A stretch of 64,000 nt of DNA. It comes from Metabacillus schmidteae (GTDB lineage Bacteria; Bacillota; Bacilli; Bacillales; Bacillaceae). The position numbers and the translations under genes were made by a program. Below, piece by piece: positions 1-7,092 of the stretch. Each line of letters begins with the position of its first letter. Position 1 is the first letter of the stretch. The stretch is taken from contig NZ_CAESCH010000003.1 in the NCBI RefSeq assembly GCF_903166545.1, positions 186,001 through 250,000 of the forward strand, read 5' to 3'. Under the pieces are notes generated by a model, which did not search any database, was not told the DNA's origin, and worked only from the letters and a program-made list of their open reading frames with translations.

Positions 1-459
1 GATACTGCATGTGCATCACAAGCTTTTATATCAAGTGAATTAAAATTTATTGTTACTAACCAAGAAGATAAAGGATATAGAGGATATTTCCCTCACGTAT
101 TTCAACAGCTACTGGAACCTACAGGAACTTCAAAGAATGACTTTATGCTTGTGATAAATAAATATCAACCTAATATGTCATTAATTAGTGAGAATGACTT
201 AGAAGAAGAATTGGAAATGCAGAAGATCGCTTTAATCCCCGATTTAGAAGTATTAGGGCCAATAGCAATCCGTCAGAAAAAACTGCTTTACGATTTAACA
301 GAAGGAAAAACAGTTTATAAAAAATCACTAGAGACTATATCAAACCTAATTATCTCAGAAGCTAAGCTTCAGGAGAAAAAATTACAATACGAAAGTGATC
401 GAACCAGCAAAGGAATTTTTGGCTTCTTATCCAAGAAAAAAGAGGGGGTATCTCATTGA
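1..459 (+). CDS. C-terminal part of a CpaE/TadZ- or MinD-like ATPase (5' end outside window)
   Basis: The frame is open from base 1, so the start lies upstream. The visible 152 residues include a LVINKYQP strand followed by a helix and IALIPDLEVLG. This is the C-terminal pattern of MinD/ParA-family ATPases, in which an 'NR/NKY' strand is followed by an 'IPDD' strand. The P-loop part is not in the window. The stop overlaps the start of the next gene by 4 bases, and that gene is a CpaF/TadA-like secretion ATPase. In Tad loci a CpaE/TadZ localisation ATPase normally precedes the CpaF ATPase, so that role is inferred here. The family call rests on a short C-terminal piece. Confidence 0.55.
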   Translation, partial: DTACASQAFISSELKFIVTNQEDKGYRGYFPHVFQQLLEPTGTSKNDFMLVINKYQPNMSLISENDLEEELEMQKIALIPDLEVLGPIAIRQKKLLYDLTEGKTVYKKSLETISNLIISEAKLQEKKLQYESDRTSKGIFGFLSKKKEGVSH

Positions 460-2009
460 CGACATCTACAGAACAAATGCTTGAAGATGCTGTTGATAAT
501 ATTGAAACTCAACTTGGTACGGATCAAGAACCTTATAATCCTTCTTTATGGTTAAATGGTGAGCTAGAAAAGAAAGGACTAAAGAACGAAGAACTTATAA
601 CGTTCGAGAGAAAGAAAGCTTTTAGTCAAATATGTAAGGTTGTAAGGGAAGAATTTAATAACCTAATTAGCGAAAACGAAAGTACTTCAGTAAATGATCA
701 GCAAAGAAAAGACAAAGAAAGCCAATTTTTAGAACGTCAACATAAAGCAGTTATTGGTGACGAAAAAGAAATGGCGTACTTTATTTCCAAAATAAATGAA
801 ATATTAATGCGCCATAACATAACGTCTAACGATTATCCTTCTTTTTATGCAACCTTATCCGAAGCGGTTTTTCATGAAGTGTGGGGAATTAGCTTATTGC
901 ATAAATGGGAAAAATACCCGAAGTCTGAGGCAGCTGTAATCAGAGGGAGAGAACTCTGGATAGATATTGATGGACAGTTTGTTAGACAAGATGAAAGATT
1001 TGCAACAGATGAAGAAGTAGAGCGTATTAAAAGAACGTTCACTATGAGAAATAAAGATGCAATTATTAATGAGCAAACTCCTGAACTTGAAGTAGAAAAG
1101 GAAAATGGAGATCGTGTAACGATGATTCAAAAGCCTCGTTCTCGTGAGAACTACATAATGTTTAGACGTTTTATCGTTAAGGATATAAGTCTGGAAGAAC
1201 AGGCAAGACTTGGAACCATACCGAAAGATGATATTGATATCTATAAAGCGTTATCCCAAACAATGAGTAACATTGTTTTTGCGGGACGTGTTCGTTCTGC
1301 AAAGTCAACCTTTATGAAATCAATGCTTCGTGAACGTGATCCAAAATATGTTGCAGCTGTTATGGAAAAACACTTTGAGCTTGCTTTATCTGAACAACTT
1401 CCTGACCGACTTACTTTTGAAGTCCAAGCAAAGGAAGGGGATCTCCATAAAGCGGTTCCTAGATTATTACGAATGGAGCATGACTATATAGTAGTTGGTG
1501 AGATTCGTAGTTTGGAAACAGAAGCCTATCTTATGTCCACCGAGAGAGGAGAGCGTGGAGCATATTCTACCTATCACTTAACTGATGTAAAAAGTGTTGT
1601 TCCTCAGGTGACAAGACATATACTAGATGAATTTCCAAATCGTCAATTTAATAACGAATTAGAGCGTGTTGCACGTAACATCGACTTTATTTTGACCATG
1701 AGCACCGATAGAGATAGAAGAAAAAAGAGAGTAATTGGCGTAACTGAGGTCATATGGGATGAGGATAAAAGAGAACATTTCACTAACGATTTAATCCGCT
1801 ACAGTAAAATAACAGGAAAATACTATTATTCTCACAAGATTTCACGAGGGCTGTTAACGTTAATGGCAGAAGAAGATTTAGAAGCCACTAAGACACTTAT
1901 CCGTTTATTGGCCGAACGCTCTAAAAAATCTTCCATGAGCGATTATGAAAAAATTGCTGATAATTTGTTAGAGGAACTGCTGGGAGAAGAATTATATGGA
2001 ACAGCTTGA
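456..2009 (+). CDS. CpaF/TadA-like secretion ATPase of a Tad-type pilus, altered Walker A
   Basis: A 517-residue cytoplasmic ATPase expected to power pilus assembly. It starts at TTG 456, with AGAGGGGG seven bases upstream. Residues 1-250 are a charged N-terminal domain. The RecA-like core follows, with a Walker A-like loop AGRVRSAKSTF (about residue 275), Walker B-region HDYIVVGEIRSLETEAY (about 345) and STYHLTD, the counterpart of the family's STIHAN stretch. The usual P-loop GxxxxGK[ST] reads GRVRSAKS, so the last Gly is Ala and the loop is Arg-rich. The Lys-Ser pair is kept, so activity is possible but not certain. The gene overlaps the next one by 14 bases, which suggests translational coupling. 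Confidence 0.8.
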   Translation: MTTSTEQMLEDAVDNIETQLGTDQEPYNPSLWLNGELEKKGLKNEELITFERKKAFSQICKVVREEFNNLISENESTSVNDQQRKDKESQFLERQHKAVIGDEKEMAYFISKINEILMRHNITSNDYPSFYATLSEAVFHEVWGISLLHKWEKYPKSEAAVIRGRELWIDIDGQFVRQDERFATDEEVERIKRTFTMRNKDAIINEQTPELEVEKENGDRVTMIQKPRSRENYIMFRRFIVKDISLEEQARLGTIPKDDIDIYKALSQTMSNIVFAGRVRSAKSTFMKSMLRERDPKYVAAVMEKHFELALSEQLPDRLTFEVQAKEGDLHKAVPRLLRMEHDYIVVGEIRSLETEAYLMSTERGERGAYSTYHLTDVKSVVPQVTRHILDEFPNRQFNNELERVARNIDFILTMSTDRDRRKKRVIGVTEVIWDEDKREHFTNDLIRYSKITGKYYYSHKISRGLLTLMAEEDLEATKTLIRLLAERSKKSSMSDYEKIADNLLEELLGEELYGTA

Positions 2010-2988
2010 GTCTCTTAAACACTGGTTTTGGGCGGACGGATTTTTCTACATTATGTACATCATTGTTATCCTTAGTGGTTTATATGCAACAAAGGTCATT
2101 ATTGAAGCTCCGCTTAAAGAGAAAATTAACCAGATTCAATATAAGAATCGGCTTAGAAAGGTAAGAGCCTCTCTAACGAATACAAAATCAGTTGAGTTTA
2201 AGCATCCATTCATGAAGCATATTTATTTAGTCATTAAGACAACGAGTAAGGATAAAAGTGAAGGTGACGTCTTAGCCTTTTTTGTCATAACGATTGGATT
2301 GTTTCTCTTTACATTTTGCTTTTTAGTTTTCAACTTCCATGATATCTTTCTAGGTTTAATTATGGGAGTACTTGTCGGAGCTATACCTTATATGGTGCTA
2401 CAAGTGAAACTAAGAAAATTACGTTTTTTAATGGGTGAAGAGTTTTTAATGATTGTCCAAACATTAACACAACAATACAATGCTCATGGATATGATATGT
2501 ATTATGCCTTAGTGGAAACACAAAAAACTGTACAAAATGCAACATTAAGAAAAGTGTTTGTAAGGTTAATTTCTGATTTACAGGTGTCTAGAAATGAACA
2601 AGAGCTACGCTTAAGTATTTCTGTTTTCGTATATACAGCAGGAGGATCTTCGGCTAAACGACTAGGTAATATTATGTTAAAAGCCTATTTACACAATGAA
2701 AACGTCTTGAACACATTGTTAGTCCTTACAAAGCAAATGGAAGAGACAGAAACGATGCTTGAACAGGAAAAATCTCAAACGTTAGATTCTGTATACAACG
2801 GTTATATTACTGCTCCTATTTTTGTTGCTTCGTTATTCTTAGGATACTTTGTATCAGGCGCCCAGGATTGGGTGCAATTACAATTCCATAATTTTTGGCC
2901 ACTATTGCTTATTACGATTTCTTTGATTGGAGTAGTATTTTCAATCTTTATTGCTATGATCCTAAAAAGACCGAAAAATGACATATAG
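1996..2988 (+). CDS. TadB-like inner-membrane platform protein
   Basis: A 330-residue membrane protein with a hydrophobic N-terminal segment (residues 14-30), a pair of membrane helices near 90-135 and two more at the C-terminus (about 270-325). Between them is a cytoplasmic helical region of the T2SS F-domain type (EEFLMIVQTLTQQYNAHGYD, then a second stretch with VLNTLLVLTKQMEETE). Its place directly after the CpaF-like ATPase and before a second similar membrane protein matches the TadB-TadC pair of Tad pili, the platform on which the ATPase acts. Family membership rests on topology and gene order; sequence similarity to well-known TadB is weak by eye. Confidence 0.65.
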   Translation: MEQLESLKHWFWADGFFYIMYIIVILSGLYATKVIIEAPLKEKINQIQYKNRLRKVRASLTNTKSVEFKHPFMKHIYLVIKTTSKDKSEGDVLAFFVITIGLFLFTFCFLVFNFHDIFLGLIMGVLVGAIPYMVLQVKLRKLRFLMGEEFLMIVQTLTQQYNAHGYDMYYALVETQKTVQNATLRKVFVRLISDLQVSRNEQELRLSISVFVYTAGGSSAKRLGNIMLKAYLHNENVLNTLLVLTKQMEETETMLEQEKSQTLDSVYNGYITAPIFVASLFLGYFVSGAQDWVQLQFHNFWPLLLITISLIGVVFSIFIAMILKRPKNDI

Positions 2989-3002
2989 GAGGGAGGCGTC
3001 AA

Positions 3003-3908
3003 ATGCAAGAATCAGCTTTACTGTTTAAACTAGCTCCATATATTAGATATTCGCTTATAGGAATATTGTCTATATTATCAGGAATTCTTGTTTATATGGG
3101 ACTGACATCGCATACTGATCGAATTCAGGATCGATTAAGAATTAGACAGTCTGTTCAACAGGGTAGAGTGAAAATGATTGAGTCAGCATCTAAATCAAAA
3201 ACGGAGGAATGGCTCAAACAAGCTGATTATCCTTTAGGACTAAATGGTTTAACCTATAACATTATTTTCTTTTCTTTAATTGTTTTGTTGCTAGCTAACT
3301 ACTTTTTCATCCCGTTTTTTATAACAGGAAAACTAAGTTTATGGGGACTGTTAGGGGTATTAGGTTTTTTTATAGCATTTAACCCTAATTTTAAAACACT
3401 ATTTCATTATGTGATCAGACGTGTAATTGATTATAGGCAAGCAAAGAAAAGTGCAGAAGTTTTTATGTTATATGACTTAATTATCAATGAGCTTGAGATG
3501 ATGAATGTAAGTAGAATTAATACTTATAACATTCTAAAAGATCTAAGACCGTATTTCTCTATTATAGACACATCTCTTACTAGACTATTAACTTCGTGGA
3601 GCAGCAACCAGGGGCCACATGAAGCTCTTAGTCAATTTGCAAAAGAAATAGGAACGAAGGAAGCGCAGGCACTTATTACTGTTATAAAAACACTTGATGA
3701 TGTTGATCGAAAGGCTGCTTTGAAATCTTTAAAAGGTATGCGTACAATGTTCGTCAATTCTCAAATTGAAAATTACAGAAGGCGAATGAAGATTACGAAA
3801 GAGCTATCATCAATTCCTATAAATACGACACACTTTGTTATTATTCTTAACTTCTTGGTGCTAGTAGTGGTGATGGTTTCGCACATCCTTGAATCAACCA
3901 GACAATAA
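3003..3908 (+). CDS. TadC-like inner-membrane platform protein
   Basis: A 301-residue protein starting 14 bases after the previous stop, with a strong GGAGGGAGG site. It has a membrane helix at about residues 14-32, two helices at about 85-130, a long cytoplasmic helical domain (YRQAKKSAEVFMLYDLIINE onward) and a final C-terminal helix. This is the T2SS-F/GspF-like layout of TadC. With the preceding gene it would form the two-protein platform of the pilus. The divergence from characterised Tad proteins suggests a Bacillaceae plasmid lineage. Confidence 0.6.
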   Translation: MQESALLFKLAPYIRYSLIGILSILSGILVYMGLTSHTDRIQDRLRIRQSVQQGRVKMIESASKSKTEEWLKQADYPLGLNGLTYNIIFFSLIVLLLANYFFIPFFITGKLSLWGLLGVLGFFIAFNPNFKTLFHYVIRRVIDYRQAKKSAEVFMLYDLIINELEMMNVSRINTYNILKDLRPYFSIIDTSLTRLLTSWSSNQGPHEALSQFAKEIGTKEAQALITVIKTLDDVDRKAALKSLKGMRTMFVNSQIENYRRRMKITKELSSIPINTTHFVIILNFLVLVVVMVSHILESTRQ

Positions 3909-3920
3909 TTTTTAGGGGGG

Positions 3921-4064
3921 GTGATTAAGATAAACGTTTCATTGAGTACATTTATGAAGCTAGGTATTACAGCTGTTGTTATTGGGACTCTGTTATTTGT
4001 AGGTTTAGCAGATGAAATGAAAGTTACTTCTGATGATATTGCGGCGTATATCTCAAATAATTAG
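3921..4064 (+). CDS. small pilin-like peptide 1 (47 aa)
   Basis: A GTG start directly follows a TTTAGGGGGG ribosome binding site. The 47-residue product has an STFMKLGITAVVIGTLLF hydrophobic segment after about 8 residues and an acidic tail. The segment is plainly homologous to STFLKFGITAVCIGLLLF in the two peptides encoded at 4255 and 4448. Lying between TadC-like and TadE-like genes, it is the best candidate for a major pilin. No typical prepilin peptidase site (Gly before Phe/x-Glu-Tyr) is visible, which is unusual for a Flp pilin. Confidence 0.6.
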   Translation: MIKINVSLSTFMKLGITAVVIGTLLFVGLADEMKVTSDDIAAYISNN

Positions 4065-4082
4065 ATAAGCGAGGTTGTTAGG

Positions 4083-4235
4083 TTGAATAAGACATTAGCA
4101 ACTTATATGTCTGTAGCCATAAGCGCTATTATTGTTTGCAGTTTATTAATAGGGATTGTGTATCAATCTTTATTTGATAAGAATATAGAACACCAAGATC
4201 ATCTTAAGGATAAATATCAATTACAAACTAAGTAA
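4083..4235 (+). CDS. small pilin-like peptide 2 (50 aa)
   Basis: A 50-residue reading frame that starts at TTG after GAGGTTGTTAGG, a weak ribosome site. It has the same plan as its neighbours: NKTLATYMSVAISAIIVCSL (hydrophobic), then IGIVYQSLF and a charged tail with HQDHLKDKYQ. It is the most divergent of the four tandem small peptides and the only one with a basic or mixed tail, so it may be a minor pilin. There is no external support beyond position and topology. Confidence 0.5.
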   Translation: MNKTLATYMSVAISAIIVCSLLIGIVYQSLFDKNIEHQDHLKDKYQLQTK

Positions 4236-4254
4236 TCTAGGAGGCTATTAATTA

Positions 4255-4404
4255 ATGAATCAAACATTAAGTACTTTTCTGAAATTTGGAATTACAGCAG
4301 TGTGCATAGGCTTACTTCTATTCGGAGTAGGATACACAATGGTAACAGATGAAGCGACGAATTATGAAACGGAAGTTGAAGGCAACCGAGTTTTATTGCC
4401 TTAA
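4255..4404 (+). CDS. small pilin-like peptide 3 (49 aa), duplicated
   Basis: A 49-residue peptide after CTAGGAGGCTATTAATTA. It has a TLSTFLKFGITAVCIGLLLF membrane segment, then VGYTMVTDEATNYETEVEGN, an acidic tail. It is nearly identical to the product at 4448, with only three residue changes seen (T/A after GY, and R/Q and V/A near the end). The ribosome site and coding region are duplicated together. A role as pilin subunit is inferred from the Tad-like operon. Confidence 0.6.
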   Translation: MNQTLSTFLKFGITAVCIGLLLFGVGYTMVTDEATNYETEVEGNRVLLP

Positions 4405-4447
4405 AAATTAAAGAATATCACAGTACAATCTAGGAGGTTATTAATCA

Positions 4448-4597
4448 ATGAATCAAACATTAAGTACGTTTTTGAAATTTGGAATTACAGCAGTGTGCAT
4501 AGGCTTACTTCTATTTGGAGTAGGTTACGCAATGGTAACAGATGAAGCAACGAATTATGAAACAGAAGTTGAAGGAAATCAAGCTTTATTACCTTAA
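4448..4597 (+). CDS. small pilin-like peptide 4 (49 aa), duplicated
   Basis: The second copy of the 49-residue peptide, preceded by CTAGGAGGTTATTAATCA and ending GNQALLP instead of GNRVLLP. The high nucleotide identity to the copy at 4255, including the leader, points to a recent 193-bp tandem duplication. A hairpin follows the stop (4607-4634). The inferred role is structural pilin; a dosage increase of a major subunit would explain the duplication. Confidence 0.6.
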   Translation: MNQTLSTFLKFGITAVCIGLLLFGVGYAMVTDEATNYETEVEGNQALLP

Positions 4598-4606
4598 AAA
4601 GGATTT

Positions 4607-4634
4607 ATATAGAGGGGAAATCCTCCCCTCTATA
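4607..4634 (+). promoter_or_regulatory. strong hairpin just upstream of the TadE-like gene
   Basis: TATAGAGGGGA and TCCCCTCTATA form an 11-bp stem with a 5-6 base loop, with no long U-run. The AAGGAG site of the next gene starts 5 bases later. It may be an mRNA processing or stability hairpin separating the highly expressed small peptides from the downstream genes. A similar AGAGGGGAA/CCCCTCT hairpin occurs at 6968-6994. Confidence 0.55.
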
Positions 4635-4650
4635 TTAAAAGGAGATTAAA

Positions 4651-5025
4651 ATGTCAACTACATTAGCGAAATGGATGACTTTAATTATTACTGCAAATAT
4701 AATGTTTGCGCCAATTTTAGCCTATTTAGATAGCTTACATCGAGAAGCTGTAGAGGTAGTGCTTCAAGAGGGTGCTAAGAAGGCTGCTATTGAAGGAAGG
4801 TTCACCGATACACTCATTAATGAAATGAAACAGGAGCTTGTAGATAATTACAACTTTGATGCAGATAAGATTACAATAACCGCTACAAAAAATTTAACCT
4901 ATCGAGAGAATTTTATAGAAGCAACTATTGAAGTACCAAGAGGACCTATTTTCATCTTTGAGATCTTCAACAATGGGCCAAGTACAATTAAAAAGAGTAC
5001 CAAAATTCTCAGTGAATATATTTAA
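4651..5025 (+). CDS. TadE-like pseudopilin (124 aa)
   Basis: An N-terminal hydrophobic segment (about residues 8-25: TLIITANIMFAPILAYLDSL) is followed by a soluble alpha/beta domain with KKAAIEGRFTDTLINEMKQE and ending KKSTKILSEYI. This is the shape of TadE/TadF minor pseudopilins. AAGGAG is well placed before the ATG. It sits between the small pilin-like peptides and a second pseudopilin-like gene. The sequence is not recognised beyond this. Confidence 0.5.
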   Translation: MSTTLAKWMTLIITANIMFAPILAYLDSLHREAVEVVLQEGAKKAAIEGRFTDTLINEMKQELVDNYNFDADKITITATKNLTYRENFIEATIEVPRGPIFIFEIFNNGPSTIKKSTKILSEYI

Positions 5026-5045
5026 ATTAGCAAGGGTGTGTACAA

Positions 5046-5540
5046 ATGTCTGAGGCGTTAAAAACAATGTTTTTAGTTTTAATATTTTCAGGGTTAATGA
5101 CTTTGCAATACAACATGGATGCTGATAGAACAGCCACTAGACAAATAAAAAACGCATTAGAATTAGCTGTGCACGATGCTTCGCTTGCCCTTGATCAAAC
5201 ACAATTTAGTCAAGGGGAAATTGTCTTTGATCAAGCGCGAGCATTAGAGAATTTAAAGTTAAGTTTGAATTCCAATCTAAAGCTTAGTTCTGCTGGAGGT
5301 TACTATTATATTCCAGAAGCAAACTCCTTTTATCAAGAAGATATCTATTTGGATCATATAGAGTTTATTGATGATAGCAACAGTACGTTTCCAAGAACGT
5401 ATTCAAATCCAACATACGATATTGTGGATACATTAAATGGACCGAGCATTGTAGCAGTGTTAGCAACCAAGAGTCCTCGTTATTTTGCAGGTGAAGGCAT
5501 TATCATAAGAAAAGCGGTTGTTTACGAATATTTACAATAA
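5046..5540 (+). CDS. TadF-like pseudopilin (164 aa)
   Basis: A short hydrophobic N-terminus (LKTMFLVLIFSGLMTLQYNM) is followed by an ATRQIKNALELAVHDASLAL helix and a beta-rich domain with many Tyr and Asp residues, ending RKAVVYEYLQ. The 'N-terminal helix, then alanine-rich helix, then beta domain' plan matches TadE/TadF minor pilins. It follows the previous gene by 20 bases with GGGTGTG upstream. It is the last gene of the pilus run; a promoter and leader RNA follow. Confidence 0.45.
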   Translation: MSEALKTMFLVLIFSGLMTLQYNMDADRTATRQIKNALELAVHDASLALDQTQFSQGEIVFDQARALENLKLSLNSNLKLSSAGGYYYIPEANSFYQEDIYLDHIEFIDDSNSTFPRTYSNPTYDIVDTLNGPSIVAVLATKSPRYFAGEGIIIRKAVVYEYLQ

Positions 5541-5604
5541 AATAATTGCAAAAAGTGTAATTTGTATTGTATAATTGTTATATAGAATCCCCCATGAAAA
5601 AGAC

Positions 5605-5633
5605 TAGCAAGTTAATGGAATTATATATATAAT
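5605..5633 (+). promoter_or_regulatory. sigma-A-type promoter driving leader RNA copy 1
   Basis: The -10 is TATAAT at 5628-5633, 28 bases before the conserved leader hairpin, similar to the spacing in the other three copies. The -35 is poor (TAGCAA, 5605-5610). A second candidate promoter lies further upstream: TTGCAA 5546-5551 with TATAAT 5570-5575, spacer 18. Confidence 0.5.
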
Positions 5634-5661
5634 AGATACATAATCTTCCTGTCTTTTTTAT

Positions 5662-5779
5662 GCAACTCTATGGAGTTAGCTGTTTACTAATAAACACGAG
5701 TGGTCTTTGGACCTGTGGGGAATGACCAGACGCTTAGAGTCTGTCTTTTTCTATCACAGAACCAAGACCACTTTTTTTA
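5662..5779 (+). ncRNA. repeated plasmid leader RNA/attenuator, copy 1
   Basis: Structure in order: GCAACTC/GAGTTAGC hairpin with a bulged A; TGTTT/AAACA mini-hairpin; a long stem starting GTGGTCTTTGG and closing CCAAGACCAC before TTTTTTT, with an internal AGAC/GTCT hairpin. A U-rich tract precedes it. Copies 2-4 keep the same architecture with compensatory base changes. It lies between the pilus genes and the secreted protein gene at 5827. It could be an attenuator of that gene or a free small RNA. Confidence 0.7.
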
Positions 5780-5826
5780 GTTTAACGGGGCAGATTGAAA
5801 AAGATAAAAAATAAGGAGTGAGTAAT

Positions 5827-6972
5827 ATGATGAAAAAGTTTTTCGGATTAATTTTAGGAGTACTTGTTGCGGCGTTAATAGTTACCCCTGATGCTCATGC
5901 AGCATCTTTTAAGATTCCAAATGGGTGTTCGGGATGCTATCAAGAAGTTACCTTTGTAAAAGCAACACGAATGGGAGATGACTTAGGAGTTGAATACAAG
6001 GCAAGAGATATAGAAGGTGGAAAAACAGGTGACTGGTATATAGGTGGAGGATATTTACACAATTACTATAATGAAGCTAGTTATAAAGCATTTAGTGATA
6101 ATCCTATAATTATGGCATTCGGTAATGCGGGGTTACTTCCAAAAACTGATGTACAAAACAAACCTGCTCCAAAGCCAGAACCAAAACCGGAACCTAAACC
6201 TGCTCCAAAGCCAGAACCAAAACCAACACCAAAACCAACACCAAAACCAACAACGAAACCAAAAGAAGAAACAAATAAGACAACGACTACTCCAAAGGAA
6301 ACAACTACAACTAATAAAGAGACGTCAAATAACAAGAGTAATACTTCTACAAGTAAGTCTTCATCTTCTAAAGTAGAAACAACGGAAAAACAGACTAGTA
6401 CAACTACAAATAAAAGTGAAGTAAAAGAGAATACAAAGTCAAGTTCAACATCGAATAGCAAAGCAGTAGCTTCTGCAACTACTAGTGATAATCAAGAAGA
6501 GATAGCTCAGACTGATTCATCGGAAGAAATTGCTGAGTTAGTTGGAGAAGACAATAAAGAAAACCAAACTGCTCTATCTAAATCTATTAATGCGGAATAC
6601 GAAAAGCTTAAAAAAGATAAAGAAGAACAAGTTGTTGAAGAAGAAGTTTATTTATCATTAGGAGAACTTGCTAATAATAAAGAACCCCTGCCAAATCTTT
6701 CGAAAAAACAGATTGCTGAATTAAATGAGTTTTTATCAAGTGAAAGTTTCAAGCCATTAGAAAAAGATGAAGATTTCATTTATTTAACAGAACAATTAGA
6801 AGAACTCGAAAAGAAACAAAATGATGTGAATGAAGAAGATGTAAATAAGGTTAATGACAAAGAGGATGTAAAAGAAGAGAAAGATGATAGTAAAGAAGAT
6901 AAAGGTTTTTTTGAGAAAGTAGGAGATTCAATCAAATCATTCTTTGCTTCAGTATTTTCTATTTTTGGATAA
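5827..6972 (+). CDS. secreted protein with Pro/Lys-rich linker and amphipathic C-terminus
   Basis: I take ATG 5827 as start because AAGGAG sits 8 bases before it; an upstream in-frame GTG overlaps that site. The product is about 381 residues. It has a signal peptide with an AHA-ASF cleavage site, a compact domain with two Cys (NGCSGCYQ) and several Tyr/Gly residues to about residue 95, a PKPEPKP repeat linker, a Thr/Ser/Lys-rich stretch, an acidic Glu/Lys helix-rich region and a C-terminal amphipathic KGFFEKVGDSIKSFFASVF. It could be a surface protein or pilus-associated factor. I do not recognise a named family. It lies between leader RNA 1 and the giant surface protein. Confidence 0.75.
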   Translation: MMKKFFGLILGVLVAALIVTPDAHAASFKIPNGCSGCYQEVTFVKATRMGDDLGVEYKARDIEGGKTGDWYIGGGYLHNYYNEASYKAFSDNPIIMAFGNAGLLPKTDVQNKPAPKPEPKPEPKPAPKPEPKPTPKPTPKPTTKPKEETNKTTTTPKETTTTNKETSNNKSNTSTSKSSSSKVETTEKQTSTTTNKSEVKENTKSSSTSNSKAVASATTSDNQEEIAQTDSSEEIAELVGEDNKENQTALSKSINAEYEKLKKDKEEQVVEEEVYLSLGELANNKEPLPNLSKKQIAELNEFLSSESFKPLEKDEDFIYLTEQLEELEKKQNDVNEEDVNKVNDKEDVKEEKDDSKEDKGFFEKVGDSIKSFFASVFSIFG

Positions 6973-6994
6973 GAGGGGAATCCCCCTCTTATCC
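6968..6994 (+). terminator. hairpin overlapping the stop codon
   Basis: GGATAAGAGGGG and CCCCTCTTATCC form a 12-bp stem around a short loop. There is no U-run, so it may act as an RNA stability element or a weak terminator. It resembles the hairpin at 4607-4634. Confidence 0.5.
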
Positions 6995-7092
6995 AATATG
7001 TATATCTATTACAAATAAGAAATAAGATGTTCTTGTTTGTAATAGGGATACATAATTTCTAAACATGTATCTACTGTAAACATGAAAGTTAG

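Larger units (their letters stand above)
4236..4600 (+). repeat. 193-bp tandem duplication carrying two pilin-like genes
   Basis: The unit starting TCTAGGAGG at 4236 is repeated from about 4429 with the same spacing between ribosome site and ATG. Differences are scattered single bases, so the duplication is recent but not brand new. Confidence 0.85.

Noticed and set aside
6140..6260. PKPEPKP DNA repeats as a mobile or regulatory repeat
   Set aside because: They are codon-level repeats of a protein linker inside one gene.
6081..6461. A 126-codon minus-strand frame opposite the Pro/Lys repeats
   Set aside because: It is the antisense shadow of a low-complexity repeat, gives a Val/Phe/Gly-rich sequence and has no ribosome site.
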